Positions 8,752 through 18,267 of a stretch of 64,000 bases of DNA are shown in pieces; within the stretch, counting starts at the first letter, position 1; every line of letters starts with the position of its first letter. The translations under genes were made by a program, and so were the position numbers. Source of the stretch: Enterobacter quasihormaechei (lineage in GTDB: Bacteria; Pseudomonadota; Gammaproteobacteria; Enterobacterales; Enterobacteriaceae); NCBI RefSeq assembly GCF_004331385.1, contig NZ_SJON01000001.1, forward strand, positions 479,788 to 543,787, in the 5' to 3' direction. The notes under the pieces are model-generated. The model did no database searches and was not told the DNA's origin. It saw only the letters and a list, made by a program, of their open reading frames with translations.

Positions 8752-9407
8752 AGGATTTTCATCCTTCTTTCAAGACGACGCAGAACAAAGCTCAGGACAA
8801 GCGTGATAACCAGGTAGACAACGGCGACCGCACTCCAGATTTCCAGGGCGCGGAAGTTACCCGCGATGATCTCCTGGCCCTGACGGGTCAGCTCGGCCAC
8901 GCCGATAACAATAAATAGCGAGGTGTCTTTAATGCTGATGATCCACTGGTTACCCAGCGGCGGCAGCATGCGGCGCAGCGCCAGCGGCAGTATCACGTGA
9001 CGGATGGTTTCGCGACGGGAAAGGCCTAACGCCAGACCGGCTTCGCTGAAGCCTTTATGAATCGACAGCACCGCGCCGCGGGTGATTTCCGCAATGTAAG
9101 CGCCGGAGTTGATCATGATGGTGACAACGGCTGCGCTGAACGGGTCAATGCGCAGGTCGGTGAAGGCCATCGGCAGGGCGAAGTAGATAAACATGACCTG
9201 CACCACAATGGGGGTGCCGCGGATCACTTCGATGAAAACCAGTGCGATGTGGTTTGCAATCCAGCCGCCGTAGGTACGAGCGAAACCGGCCACCAGACCG
9301 ATAATCAACCCGCCAACCAGACCGAGGACCGAAATCCACAGGGTCATTTTAGCGCCTTCAAGCAAGAGAGGAATGGCAGGCCAGATGGCGCTCCAGTCAA
9401 ACTGCAT
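8748..9407 (-). CDS. glnP: Glutamine ABC transporter permease
   Basis: The 219-residue inner-membrane permease begins [26 protein letters not shown], as in E. coli GlnP. It has about five membrane segments and the cytoplasmic [32 protein letters not shown] loop that couples to the ATPase. It works as a homodimer with GlnQ. The start was set at the conserved MQFD; the in-frame extension upstream runs through a REP element and is not coding. Confidence 0.96.
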   Translation of the reverse strand: MQFDWSAIWPAIPLLLEGAKMTLWISVLGLVGGLIIGLVAGFARTYGGWIANHIALVFIEVIRGTPIVVQVMFIYFALPMAFTDLRIDPFSAAVVTIMINSGAYIAEITRGAVLSIHKGFSEAGLALGLSRRETIRHVILPLALRRMLPPLGNQWIISIKDTSLFIVIGVAELTRQGQEIIAGNFRALEIWSAVAVVYLVITLVLSFVLRRLERRMKIL

Positions 9408-9443
9408 GATGTATTCCTGTATACCGTGGTGAAAAACGAAAAA

Positions 9444-9478
9444 CGTAGGCCCGGCGCGCGTGAGCGCCACCGGGCGTT
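9444..9478. repeat. REP element inside the glnH-glnP spacer
   Basis: GTAGGCCCGGCGCGC...GCGCCACCGGGC forms a REP-type hairpin within the operon. It may protect the glnH end of the transcript and so let the binding protein be made in excess over the permease. Confidence 0.8.
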
Positions 9479-9500
9479 ACAAACCTGAGTTCAGGTGAAG

Positions 9501-10316
<816 letters not shown>

Positions 10317-10386
10317 TTACAAGCTATTGTTTTGCAAAGGGGATGATGTCATGCATTGCACAAAAAGCGTGGCAATCCTGTCATGT

Positions 10387-10416
10387 TGCACCAGAATGGA
10401 GCACCGTTTTGGTGCG
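10387..10416. promoter_or_regulatory. Paired NtrC-like enhancer sites upstream of glnH
   Basis: TGCACCAGAATGGAGCA (10387-10403) and GCACCGTTTTGGTGCG (10401-10416) each match the NtrC dyad of GCACC and GGTGC half-sites. They lie about 100 bases upstream of the predicted sigma-54 start, the usual enhancer placement. Confidence 0.6.
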
Positions 10417-10559
10417 CTTCGTTAAGGTCTTCTGACAGGGGGATATTTAGCGCAGAATCTGACGAAAAAACAATCTTCCGTTAACGGTTGTGTGAGGTGA
10501 TTATTACATTTCATTCACTTTTGCGGCCATTGCGGGCAAAAGTGCGCACCATAAATGTG

Positions 10560-10585
10560 CAAAACCCCCGCCGGGGGCGAGGGTT
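10560..10585 (-). terminator. Rho-independent terminator of dps
   Basis: On the reverse strand CCCCCGGCGGGGG is followed by TTTTG, 20 bases after the dps stop. Confidence 0.8.
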
Positions 10586-10605
10586 ATTCAGACAATCCGC
10601 AGGGA

Positions 10606-11145
<540 letters not shown>

Positions 11146-11153
11146 TTACGGGA

Positions 11154-11162
11154 TTAAGTATA
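11154..11162 (-). promoter_or_regulatory. Extended -10 element of dps
   Basis: GGTGCTATACTTAATCC on the reverse strand matches the E. coli dps promoter, which is read by sigma-70 (with OxyR) and sigma-S. The TSS would be about 40 bases before the ATG. Confidence 0.65.
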
Positions 11163-11407
11163 GCACCGGATTTTTTCCCTGCGGTTTGGCTCTGCCTATT
11201 GGTTTAATAGCGAAAGGTAGGTTGAACTTTTAACTTACTGACTTTTATATATTTTATATAAATTGATGCAGATCAATCTTAATTCCTTCCCAGACAAGGC
11301 GGGCAGCTGAAATATTTTGGCAATATAAGAGAGTTTGTAAGAAATTATTTGAAGCGCGGACGAGACCTCTATTCTGCATGGCCGGTAAGCCATGCAGAAT
11401 TTAAGGG

Positions 11408-12295
11408 CTAGTTGAGGTCAATTTTTTCAACTTTTGGTTCCGGGCGCATGGTCAGCGTGGAGCCCATTGACGCCGCGATAATGGAACAGAGCGCCAGCGT
11501 CTGCACCAGCGTCAGGGTTTCGCCGAGGAAAATCATGCCGGAGATAGCGGCCAGCGCGGGCTCCATGCTCATGAGCGTACCAAAAATACGCGTAGGCAGC
11601 CGCGTCAGGGCGATCATCTCCAGAGAGTAGGGAAGCGCCGTGGAGAGAATAGCGACCGCCAGCCCAACCGGCAGGATGGACCATTGCCAGATCGAATCCG
11701 TGGCCTGCGCCATGCCGATCGGAACAAAGATGATGGCGGCAATCAGCGAGCCCAGGGCGACCGTCGCAGGGCCGTGCTCTTCCCCCGCACGCTGGCCAGT
11801 GAGAATATACACCGCCCAGCAAGCCCCCGCGCCCAGCGCCAGAGCAGCCCCCGTCAGATCGATCTGTGAAACGCTTTGACCGAGCGGCAGCAGGAACCAG
11901 AGCCCCAGCACGGCCAGTATGACCCAGATAAAGTCCACCGGACGACGAGAAGAGAAGAGGGCAACCGCCAGCGGGCCTGTAAATTCAAGCGCAACCGCGA
12001 TCCCCAGCGGGATAGTCTGAATAGAGAGGTAGAACATGTAGTTCATCCCTCCCAGCGCCAGCCCATAGAGGAGCAGGGGAAGGCGCTGCTCCTTTTTAAA
12101 ACGTAGCCGCCAGGGCTTAAAGATAACCACGAGGATCAGGGTGCCTAACGCGATACGCAGCGCCGTAACGCCCGGCGCACCAACCAGCGGAAAGAGCGAT
12201 TTTGCCAGCGACGCGCCGCTTTGAATGGACATCATCGCGATAAGTATGACGACCACCGGCATCCAGACCGACGATTTACGGGGTAAACCAGGCAT
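11408..12295 (-). CDS. rhtA: RhtA, threonine/homoserine exporter (EamA family)
   Basis: The 295-residue inner-membrane protein starts MPGLPRKSSVWMPVVVILIAMMSIQSGASLAKSLFPLVGAPGVTALR and has ten predicted helices in two EamA repeats. It exports threonine, homoserine and related amino acids, and in E. coli is also described as YbiF. The start is ATG 12295 at the conserved MPG. It sits between dps and ompX as in E. coli, transcribed away from ompX. Confidence 0.95.
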   Translation of the reverse strand: MPGLPRKSSVWMPVVVILIAMMSIQSGASLAKSLFPLVGAPGVTALRIALGTLILVVIFKPWRLRFKKEQRLPLLLYGLALGGMNYMFYLSIQTIPLGIAVALEFTGPLAVALFSSRRPVDFIWVILAVLGLWFLLPLGQSVSQIDLTGAALALGAGACWAVYILTGQRAGEEHGPATVALGSLIAAIIFVPIGMAQATDSIWQWSILPVGLAVAILSTALPYSLEMIALTRLPTRIFGTLMSMEPALAAISGMIFLGETLTLVQTLALCSIIAASMGSTLTMRPEPKVEKIDLN

Positions 12296-12649
12296 CCTTT
12301 CTCCTGTCAATTTTTGTCAAAAGAGGTAAAAGTCGCAGTGTAATGGAAATAAGCTGCGACGGTTGAGCTACTGTTGAAAAAAATCCAGGGAAAATCCGTA
12401 AAATGAGGAAAGGTTGATGCTTTTATCGCCTGAAAGATTAGGAATAATCTGGATGAACTTTCTGGCGATGACGCGCACTATTAGCGTTTGAAGGTGAAAA
12501 TCTGGAGTTATTTGAACAAGATAGCTGGTGCTGGAAATGTTCTGTTACAGGAAAGGTCGCATTAGACATCGTGAATGACAAAGAGTTTCACAGATTTTTT
12601 TGATATATTTAAAACTTACGGACTTACTTGAAGCACATTTGAGGTGGTT
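12296..12649. other. Divergent rhtA-ompX regulatory region
   Basis: This 354-base AT-rich gap has no convincing ORF. It must hold the rhtA and ompX promoters; a possible ompX -10 (GATATATTT near 12602) follows a T-rich stretch. The ompX leader ends with GAGGTGG, the site pairing with the CyaR RNA in E. coli. Confidence 0.4.
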
Positions 12650-13168
12650 ATGAAAAAAATTGCATGTCTTTCAGCACTGGCAGCTGTTCTGGCTGTTTCC
12701 GCAGGTACCGCTGTAGCGGCAACTTCTACTGTAACTGGTGGTTACGCTCAGAGCGATATGCAGGGCGTGATGAACAAAACCAACGGTTTCAACCTGAAGT
12801 ACCGTTATGAGCAAGACAACAACCCGCTGGGTGTGATCGGTTCTTTCACTTACACCGAGAAAGATCGTACTGAAAATGGCTCTTACAATAAAGGTCAGTA
12901 CTACGGCATCACCGCGGGTCCTGCTTACCGCCTGAATGACTGGGCAAGCATCTACGGTGTTGTAGGTGTTGGCTACGGTAAATTCCAGCAGACCGAAAAC
13001 CAGGGTCTGAACCGTACTGCTAGCAACAGCGACTACGGTTTCTCCTATGGCGCAGGTATGCAGTTCAACCCAATCGAAAACGTTGCTCTGGACTTCTCCT
13101 ATGAGCAGAGCCGTATCCGCAACGTTGACGTTGGCACCTGGATTGCGGGCGTAGGTTACCGCTTCTAA
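12650..13168 (+). CDS. ompX: OmpX, small outer-membrane beta-barrel protein
   Basis: The 172-residue protein has a signal peptide ending AVA-ATSTVTGGYAQSD and eight barrel strands ending in GVGYRF with a terminal phenylalanine for Bam insertion. The original OmpX was described in Enterobacter cloacae. It belongs to the Ail/Lom family and influences envelope stress and adhesion. ATG 12650 follows GAGGTGG; a GTG two codons upstream overlaps the ribosome site and is unlikely. A strong terminator follows. Confidence 0.97.
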   Translation: MKKIACLSALAAVLAVSAGTAVAATSTVTGGYAQSDMQGVMNKTNGFNLKYRYEQDNNPLGVIGSFTYTEKDRTENGSYNKGQYYGITAGPAYRLNDWASIYGVVGVGYGKFQQTENQGLNRTASNSDYGFSYGAGMQFNPIENVALDFSYEQSRIRNVDVGTWIAGVGYRF

Positions 13169-13187
13169 TCACTTCGGTGAGCCAGTA

Positions 13188-13218
13188 AAAAATCCGCCCT
13201 TTGAGGCGGATTTTTTTA
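13188..13218 (+). terminator. Rho-independent terminator of ompX
   Basis: AAATCCGCC, a short loop and GGCGGATTTTTTT, 20 bases after the ompX stop; the flanking A-run makes it bidirectional. Confidence 0.9.
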
Positions 13219-13230
13219 TGGAAGATAGAG

Positions 13231-13260
13231 CAAAACGGCAACCAGAGGTTGCCGTTTTTA
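13231..13260. terminator. Second hairpin between ompX and opgE
   Basis: AAAACGGCAACC and GGTTGCCGTTTT form a 12-bp stem with a three-base loop, with A-runs and T-runs on both sides; probably a bidirectional terminator serving opgE. Confidence 0.75.
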
Positions 13261-13326
13261 GTGTTTGTGCCTCTTCCGGTGGGAGAGGCCAGCGTGAAGG
13301 CATCAGATCGCACGAGACGGCAGAGA

Positions 13327-14910
13327 TCACTTACTCTTAATATCGAAAATATCCGTTCCCAGATGGTTATAGTCGACTTTCTGTAACTTAAAGTTGGTAA
13401 TGTACACTGGCGGGCCCTTCTTGCCGGAGATAAACGGGTAATCATTTTTTATCTCTTTCGCCTTAATCCCCGTCCACTGGGAGAAGAATTTCAGGAAATC
13501 GTTCGCGGAACGACGCGCTTTGATGATGCGATGCGTTTTGTCATCACTCGACAGCACCATAAACGGTACCTGGAAGTTCTGCTGGAATTTGTCATCGTGG
13601 GCCAGATACTGCACCTCTTTTCCGCGCTCCTTAAACGCCAGACCGTGGTCAGAGAAATAGACCATTGAGAAGCTGTCGCCGCTGTTGCGCAGCTGTGCGT
13701 ACAGCTTGCTGAGCAGATCGTCGGTTTGCGTCATGGTGTAGAGGTAGCAGGAGGTCTCTTTCGACTGCACGAAATCTGCGTATTTTCCCTTCGTGCGGTC
13801 GCAGGCCTGCGGATGGGAACCCATCAGGTGCAGAACAATCAGCTGCGGCTGGGTGCGCTGGGTGGCAAAAACCTGCGCGGTCATTTTCAACAGCGCTTCA
13901 TCTTGCGTATTTTTGTCCGCTTCAAAGTCACCGCTTTTCAGGAACTGTACCTCGTCGGCACGCTTCGCGATGCTGGCAATGGCGGTATCATATTCGCCAA
14001 TCTGCCCCTGGTTGGAGAACCACCACGTCTGAAAACCGGCCCGGTTGGCCAGGGTGACAAAATTATCCTGAAACTGCGGTTTTCCATCCACGACGCGGTT
14101 GAGCGTCAAACCGAGAGATTTTTGCGTTGAGCCGCTGGCCGCCACGTAGTCGGTAAACAGCGTACCGTTGACGGCGCTGGCAAACGGCGTGTTATCCCAG
14201 TGACCGCCAAACGCGCCGAGCGCATCGCGACGCGCGCTTTCACCGATCACCACCACGTAGGTGTGATACTTCGGTTTTACCGCCAGCACGTTCCAGGTGT
14301 CTTTCATTGTGGAAAGCTCGGCCATACGCGCCTGCTCGTCGAGCACTTCCTCGTTATTCACCACCACGTCTTTAACGAAGCGAAACACCGGATAACCGGT
14401 ATCTTTCAGCTTAAACACGCCGCCCCAAGCCAGGTTTTGTACCGGCGCGACAAAAAACGTCACCACGCTAAAGGCCAGGCACAGGCTTTCAATTTTACCC
14501 CACCGCTTTTTCTCGACGGGCTTACGACGAACCGCCATCACGCCCAGGGCAAAGATGAAAAGGCCAACCACGTAGTTGTACCACGGGAAGATCGTCAGGA
14601 TCTCCGTGGACTCTTCCATATTAGTGGAGTGTAGCGCCAGCAGGGTATTAAAGTTCGGCGCGCCATAGGCCTGGCCAAACGGGAAATAGGCGGCAGCAAC
14701 CAGAGAACAGATCCCGATGAGCACTTTCTGCACGCGCGGTGCGCTTCGCCACAGCAGGTGAAGGATGCAGGTGAATCCGACGGCATAAAGCAGGCTGAAG
14801 GGGTAGCCAAGGGCAAAGTTAATCAGCAGCGATTGCAAAAAATAGAATCCCGTCCACGGGCTTAAGGCCCGGCTGCGGGTAACAAGTGTATCAATCAGGG
14901 TTACGTTCAT
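13327..14910 (-). CDS. opgE: OpgE, phosphoethanolamine transferase for osmoregulated glucans
   Basis: The 527-residue inner-membrane enzyme has an N-terminal group of about five membrane helices and a periplasmic alkaline-phosphatase-fold domain starting near residue 210 (YVVVIGESARRDALGAFGG). The nucleophile region SGSTQKSLGLTL and the metal-binding YFSDHGLAFKERG are visible. OpgE (YbiP) adds phosphoethanolamine to membrane-derived oligosaccharides and is related to EptA and EptB. It is a single gene between ompX and mntS as in E. coli. Confidence 0.92.
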   Translation of the reverse strand: MNVTLIDTLVTRSRALSPWTGFYFLQSLLINFALGYPFSLLYAVGFTCILHLLWRSAPRVQKVLIGICSLVAAAYFPFGQAYGAPNFNTLLALHSTNMEESTEILTIFPWYNYVVGLFIFALGVMAVRRKPVEKKRWGKIESLCLAFSVVTFFVAPVQNLAWGGVFKLKDTGYPVFRFVKDVVVNNEEVLDEQARMAELSTMKDTWNVLAVKPKYHTYVVVIGESARRDALGAFGGHWDNTPFASAVNGTLFTDYVAASGSTQKSLGLTLNRVVDGKPQFQDNFVTLANRAGFQTWWFSNQGQIGEYDTAIASIAKRADEVQFLKSGDFEADKNTQDEALLKMTAQVFATQRTQPQLIVLHLMGSHPQACDRTKGKYADFVQSKETSCYLYTMTQTDDLLSKLYAQLRNSGDSFSMVYFSDHGLAFKERGKEVQYLAHDDKFQQNFQVPFMVLSSDDKTHRIIKARRSANDFLKFFSQWTGIKAKEIKNDYPFISGKKGPPVYITNFKLQKVDYNHLGTDIFDIKSK

Positions 14911-15157
14911 AGATCGCTATCACGAAAACGCCATGTGCTCACCCTGGCGCCAAGGGTCAAAGCCTGCCTGACTGTGCGTGAAAAGGGAATGAGGGGTCCG
15001 CTTCAGCGAGCCGCAAAGGATGCAGGGCTGCAAGAAGATAGTGCGAGCGTGAAGTAAGGTCAACAGTTGCTAAACAGATGTTTTGCGAAGGGGGCTGCAA
15101 ATCCGCAAAAATAATCGGGAAAAGGACAGTGTGCCGGGGAAAAATGACTGGAAAATG
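14911..15157. other. Spacer between mntS and opgE
   Basis: About 250 bases with no supported ORF. It holds the opgE promoter region and the 3' trailer of the mntS transcript. No repeat or other RNA gene was recognised. Confidence 0.4.
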
Positions 15158-15181
15158 AAGCGGCGTACCGCGACGCCGCTT
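15158..15181 (-). terminator. Stem-loop at the end of mntS
   Basis: AAGCGGCGT and ACGCCGCTT form a nine-base stem that includes the end of the mntS stop codon; a CATTTTCC tract follows on the reverse strand. Confidence 0.6.
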
Positions 15182-15308
15182 AGTGGGAAGATTTGTCGTC
15201 CTGCTGCGGTTTGGTGGTAAACATATCGCACAGCATGTTCACCAGCATCAGGCGCACTTTAAAAGGAGAGTGGGTAAACACGTTCATACACCTCTTGAAT
15301 TCATTCAT
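15180..15308 (-). CDS. mntS: MntS, 42-residue manganese-responsive small protein
   Basis: The product, MNEFKRCMNVFTHSPFKVR followed by LMLVNMLCDMFTTKPQQDDKSSH, matches E. coli MntS in length and sequence. MntS is made when manganese is scarce and raises usable intracellular manganese by inhibiting the exporter MntP. The start follows a perfect AGGAGG. A MntR-type palindrome lies upstream, consistent with manganese repression. The longer in-frame ORF to 15374 has no ribosome site. In E. coli the same locus was first called rybA as a small RNA. Confidence 0.93.
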   Translation of the reverse strand: MNEFKRCMNVFTHSPFKVRLMLVNMLCDMFTTKPQQDDKSSH

Positions 15309-15365
15309 AAGACCTCCTGATTCATGATCCCTTCGATCCGTGAAGGGTGACTGCATTACATACAG

Positions 15366-15383
15366 ATATAGCACAGGCTATAT
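15366..15383. promoter_or_regulatory. MntR operator in the mntS promoter
   Basis: ATATAGC, four bases and GCTATAT closely match the E. coli MntR box of the mntH type. It lies about 60 bases before mntS and beside the -10-like TATACAAT, so manganese-bound MntR would repress mntS. Confidence 0.75.
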
Positions 15384-15491
15384 TGTATAGCTATGGCTAA
15401 TTCGTTAATTTTTTGTGCTTGTAGAGCTATGGTTTACAATGTGCGCTCCGTTACAGGGCGCTGGAAGCGTCAACCCCATTGAGGAAGCACA

Positions 15492-15965
15492 ATGAACCGT
15501 CGCGCAGGTAAGCCAACAACAAAAAAAACGACGCAACTGGTGAACGTTGAAGAGCATGTGGAAGGCTTCCGTCAGGTGCGTGAGGCGCACCGCCGGGAAC
15601 TGATTGATGATTATGTAGAGCTGATCTCCGACCTGATCCGTGAGGTGGGCGAAGCGCGCCAGGTCGATATGGCCGCACGGCTGGGGGTGTCTCAGCCAAC
15701 GGTGGCCAAAATGTTAAAACGTCTGGCGTCGGTAGGGCTGATCGAAATGATCCCCTGGCGCGGGGTGTTTCTTACCGCTGAAGGCGAAAAGCTGGCGCAG
15801 GAGAGCCGCGAGCGCCATCAGATCGTCGAGAACTTTTTACTGGTGCTGGGCGTCAGCCCGGACATTGCCCGTCGGGACGCCGAAGGGATGGAACACCACG
15901 TCAGCGAAGAGACGCTGGTGAAGTTCCGCGAATTTACGCTCAAATACGGTCCCTCCGCTGAATGA
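15492..15965 (+). CDS. mntR: MntR, manganese-responsive DtxR-family regulator
   Basis: The 157-residue repressor carries an N-terminal winged helix ([44 protein letters not shown]) and a DtxR dimerisation domain with the metal-site residues in [14 protein letters not shown] and [11 protein letters not shown]. With manganese bound it represses mntH and mntS. It is divergent from mntS, whose operator lies between them, and overlaps ybiR by four bases, so the two are probably cotranscribed. Confidence 0.96.
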   Translation: MNRRAGKPTTKKTTQLVNVEEHVEGFRQVREAHRRELIDDYVELISDLIREVGEARQVDMAARLGVSQPTVAKMLKRLASVGLIEMIPWRGVFLTAEGEKLAQESRERHQIVENFLLVLGVSPDIARRDAEGMEHHVSEETLVKFREFTLKYGPSAE

Positions 15966-17071
15966 ACATTCCCGGTTTGCAGGCCCTGAAACGCGATCGC
16001 TTTTTCCATCTTTTACTCATCATTGGCGTTGGGCTCTGCGTCTTTGTGCCTTTCAGGCCGCAGGCCTGGCCCGCGGCAATAGACTGGCGCACCATTATTA
16101 CCCTGAGCGGTTTGATGATGCTCACCAAAGGCGTTGAGCTGAGCGGCTATTTTGACGTGCTGGGGCGCAAAATGGTGCGCCGCTTTGCCACCGAGCGCAA
16201 GCTGGCCCTGTTCATGGTCTTTTCGGCGGCGCTGCTGTCGACGTTTCTCACTAACGACGTGGCGCTGTTCATTGTGGTGCCGCTGACGCTCACACTGCGT
16301 AAGCTGTGCGAAATACCGGTTACCCGCCTGATTATTTTTGAAGCGCTGGCCGTCAATGCGGGCTCTCTGCTTACGCCGATCGGTAACCCGCAGAACATTC
16401 TGCTGTGGGGACGCTCGGGCCTGTCGTTTACCGCGTTTACCGGGCAGATGGCGCCGCTGGCGCTGGCGATCGTGGCGACGCTGCTGGTGGTCTGCTGGTT
16501 TGCCTTCCCGAATAAAACGTTGCAGTACCACAGCGGTACAGCCGGCCCCCAGTGGCAGCCGCGTCTCGTCTGGAGCTGCCTGGGGCTGTATATCGTTTTC
16601 CTCACTGCGCTGGAGCTAAACCAGGCGCTGGCGGGCGCGCTGCTGGTGGCGTGCGGTTTCCTGTTCCTCGCCCGGCGGGTGCTGGTGAGCGTCGACTGGA
16701 CGCTGCTGCTGGTGTTTATGGCGATGTTTATTGACGTGCACCTGCTGATCCAGCTCCCGGCATTGCAGAACGTTCTCCAGAGCGTCAGCGGTCTGTCGCA
16801 GCCGGGATTATGGCTGACGGCGATTGGTCTTTCGCAGGTAATCAGTAACGTGCCGTCCACCATTTTACTGCTTAACTATGTTCCCCCTACGATGCTGCTG
16901 GCGTGGGCGGTCAACGTCGGTGGCTTTGGGCTGCTGCCCGGCTCGCTGGCAAACCTTATCGCCCTGCGCATGGCCAACGATCGCCGCATCTGGTGGCGCT
17001 TCCATCTATGGTCAATCCCGATGCTGCTCTGGTCAGCGGCGATCGGTTTCGGACTATTCCTTCTCATATAG
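15962..17071 (+). CDS. ybiR: YbiR, putative anion transporter of the ArsB/NhaD superfamily
   Basis: The 369-residue protein has about ten hydrophobic segments and the superfamily motifs [19 protein letters not shown] and [18 protein letters not shown]. The substrate is not known. It starts with ATG overlapping the mntR stop (ATGA), the same arrangement as in E. coli, which makes a metal-linked role possible but unproven. Confidence 0.87.
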   Translation: MNIPGLQALKRDRFFHLLLIIGVGLCVFVPFRPQAWPAAIDWRTIITLSGLMMLTKGVELSGYFDVLGRKMVRRFATERKLALFMVFSAALLSTFLTNDVALFIVVPLTLTLRKLCEIPVTRLIIFEALAVNAGSLLTPIGNPQNILLWGRSGLSFTAFTGQMAPLALAIVATLLVVCWFAFPNKTLQYHSGTAGPQWQPRLVWSCLGLYIVFLTALELNQALAGALLVACGFLFLARRVLVSVDWTLLLVFMAMFIDVHLLIQLPALQNVLQSVSGLSQPGLWLTAIGLSQVISNVPSTILLLNYVPPTMLLAWAVNVGGFGLLPGSLANLIALRMANDRRIWWRFHLWSIPMLLWSAAIGFGLFLLI

Positions 17072-17122
17072 TGCGCAATTTGTCAGTTTTTCCTGGCAAA
17101 TGTATAGCAACGTCCTAGCTTT

Positions 17123-17152
17123 AGTGAACGGCATAGTGTGATGCCGCTCACT
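17123..17152. promoter_or_regulatory. 30-base near-perfect palindrome before the efflux operon
   Basis: AGTGA-a-CGGCAT, loop AGTGTG, ATGCCG-c-TCACT: 11 of 12 stem positions pair. It ends 20 bases before the membrane-fusion-protein start and has no T-run, so an operator or leader hairpin fits better than a ybiR terminator. Confidence 0.6.
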
Positions 17153-17172
17153 GACAGGACCGTTGCTGAACT

Positions 17173-18267
17173 ATGGCAGAAGAACAAAATCCACCTGCTG
17201 ACGAGCAGGATAAAAACAATAACGAACGCAAGCGTCCGGGCAAAAAACCGTTAATTATCCTCGGCATGGTGGTCATCGTGATGGTGATTGTGGCGCTGGT
17301 CTGGTGGTTTTTAACCCGCAACGAAGAGACCACCGACGACGCCTTTACCGACGGCGACGTGGTGACCATTGCCCCTAAAACAGCGGGCTACGTAACTGAA
17401 CTTCGCGTGCGGGATAACCAGCGCGTGAAAAAAGGGGACGTGCTGGTGGTGATCGATCCTCGCGATACCACCGCCCAGCGCGATCAGGCTCAGGCCCAGC
17501 TTGGGCTGGCGCTGGCGCAGCTGCATCAGGCCCAGGCGCAGCTGGCGCTCTCAAAAGTGCAATACCCCGCCCAGCGCGATGAAGCCAAAGCCCAGGTACT
17601 GAAAGCGCAGGCGGATATGGCCAACGCGCAGGCGGAGTACCGCCGTCAGCGCGGCGTTGACCCGCGCGCGACGACGCAACAAAGTATCGATTCCGCCAAC
17701 GCTCAGTTGCGCAGCGCACAGGCCGGTCTTGCCAGCGCGCAGGCGCAGCTGGAAGTGGCGGAGCAGGTTCAGCTGCAAATCCGCCAGCAGGAAACGAATG
17801 TTGAAGCCCGCGAACGGCAGGTCGATCAGGCCAGGGCGCAGCTGGAAACCGCCAACCTGAACCTCTCCTATACCGAAGTCCGCGCCCCGTTCGACGGTTT
17901 TGTCACTAAGCGCAACGTCCAGGCCGGTACGCTGGTGCAGGCGGGCACGGCGCTGTTCTCGCTGGTCTCCCCGAACGTGTGGGTGGTGGCGAACTTCAAG
18001 GAGTCGCAGCTTGAGCGCATGAAGCCGGGCGATAAAGTGACAGTATCCGTCGATGCCTGGCCGGATATGGCGCTGGAAGGCCATATTGACAGCATCCAGC
18101 AGGGCAGCGGCTCGCGCTTCTCCGCCTTCCCGTCGGAAAACGCCACCGGTAACTTTGTGAAGATCGTGCAGCGCGTGCCGGTGAAAATCGTCATTGATAA
18201 AGGGCTGGATCCGAACAAGCCGCTGCCGCTTGGGCTGTCGGTTGAACCGAAGGTCACCGTGGAATGA
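17173..18267 (+). CDS. EmrA-type membrane fusion protein of tripartite efflux pump
   Basis: The 364-residue HlyD-family protein has a polar cytoplasmic N-terminus, one membrane helix (about residues 27-47), a lipoyl/barrel half (TDDAFTDGDVVTIAPKTAGYVTELRVRDNQRVKKGDVLVVIDPRD), a long coiled-coil hairpin rich in AQAQL repeats (about 95-235) and the returning strand TEVRAPFDGFVTKRNVQAGTLVQAGTALFSLV. It should bridge the MFS pump and the outer-membrane factor. It is the first gene of a three-gene operon with overlapping ends. It is not the standard emrA locus, so no symbol is given. Confidence 0.9.
   Translation: MAEEQNPPADEQDKNNNERKRPGKKPLIILGMVVIVMVIVALVWWFLTRNEETTDDAFTDGDVVTIAPKTAGYVTELRVRDNQRVKKGDVLVVIDPRDTTAQRDQAQAQLGLALAQLHQAQAQLALSKVQYPAQRDEAKAQVLKAQADMANAQAEYRRQRGVDPRATTQQSIDSANAQLRSAQAGLASAQAQLEVAEQVQLQIRQQETNVEARERQVDQARAQLETANLNLSYTEVRAPFDGFVTKRNVQAGTLVQAGTALFSLVSPNVWVVANFKESQLERMKPGDKVTVSVDAWPDMALEGHIDSIQQGSGSRFSAFPSENATGNFVKIVQRVPVKIVIDKGLDPNKPLPLGLSVEPKVTVE

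Noticed and set aside
14911..15180. Possible small RNA gene between opgE and mntS
   Set aside because: No promoter-terminator pair other than the mntS end hairpin could be made out.
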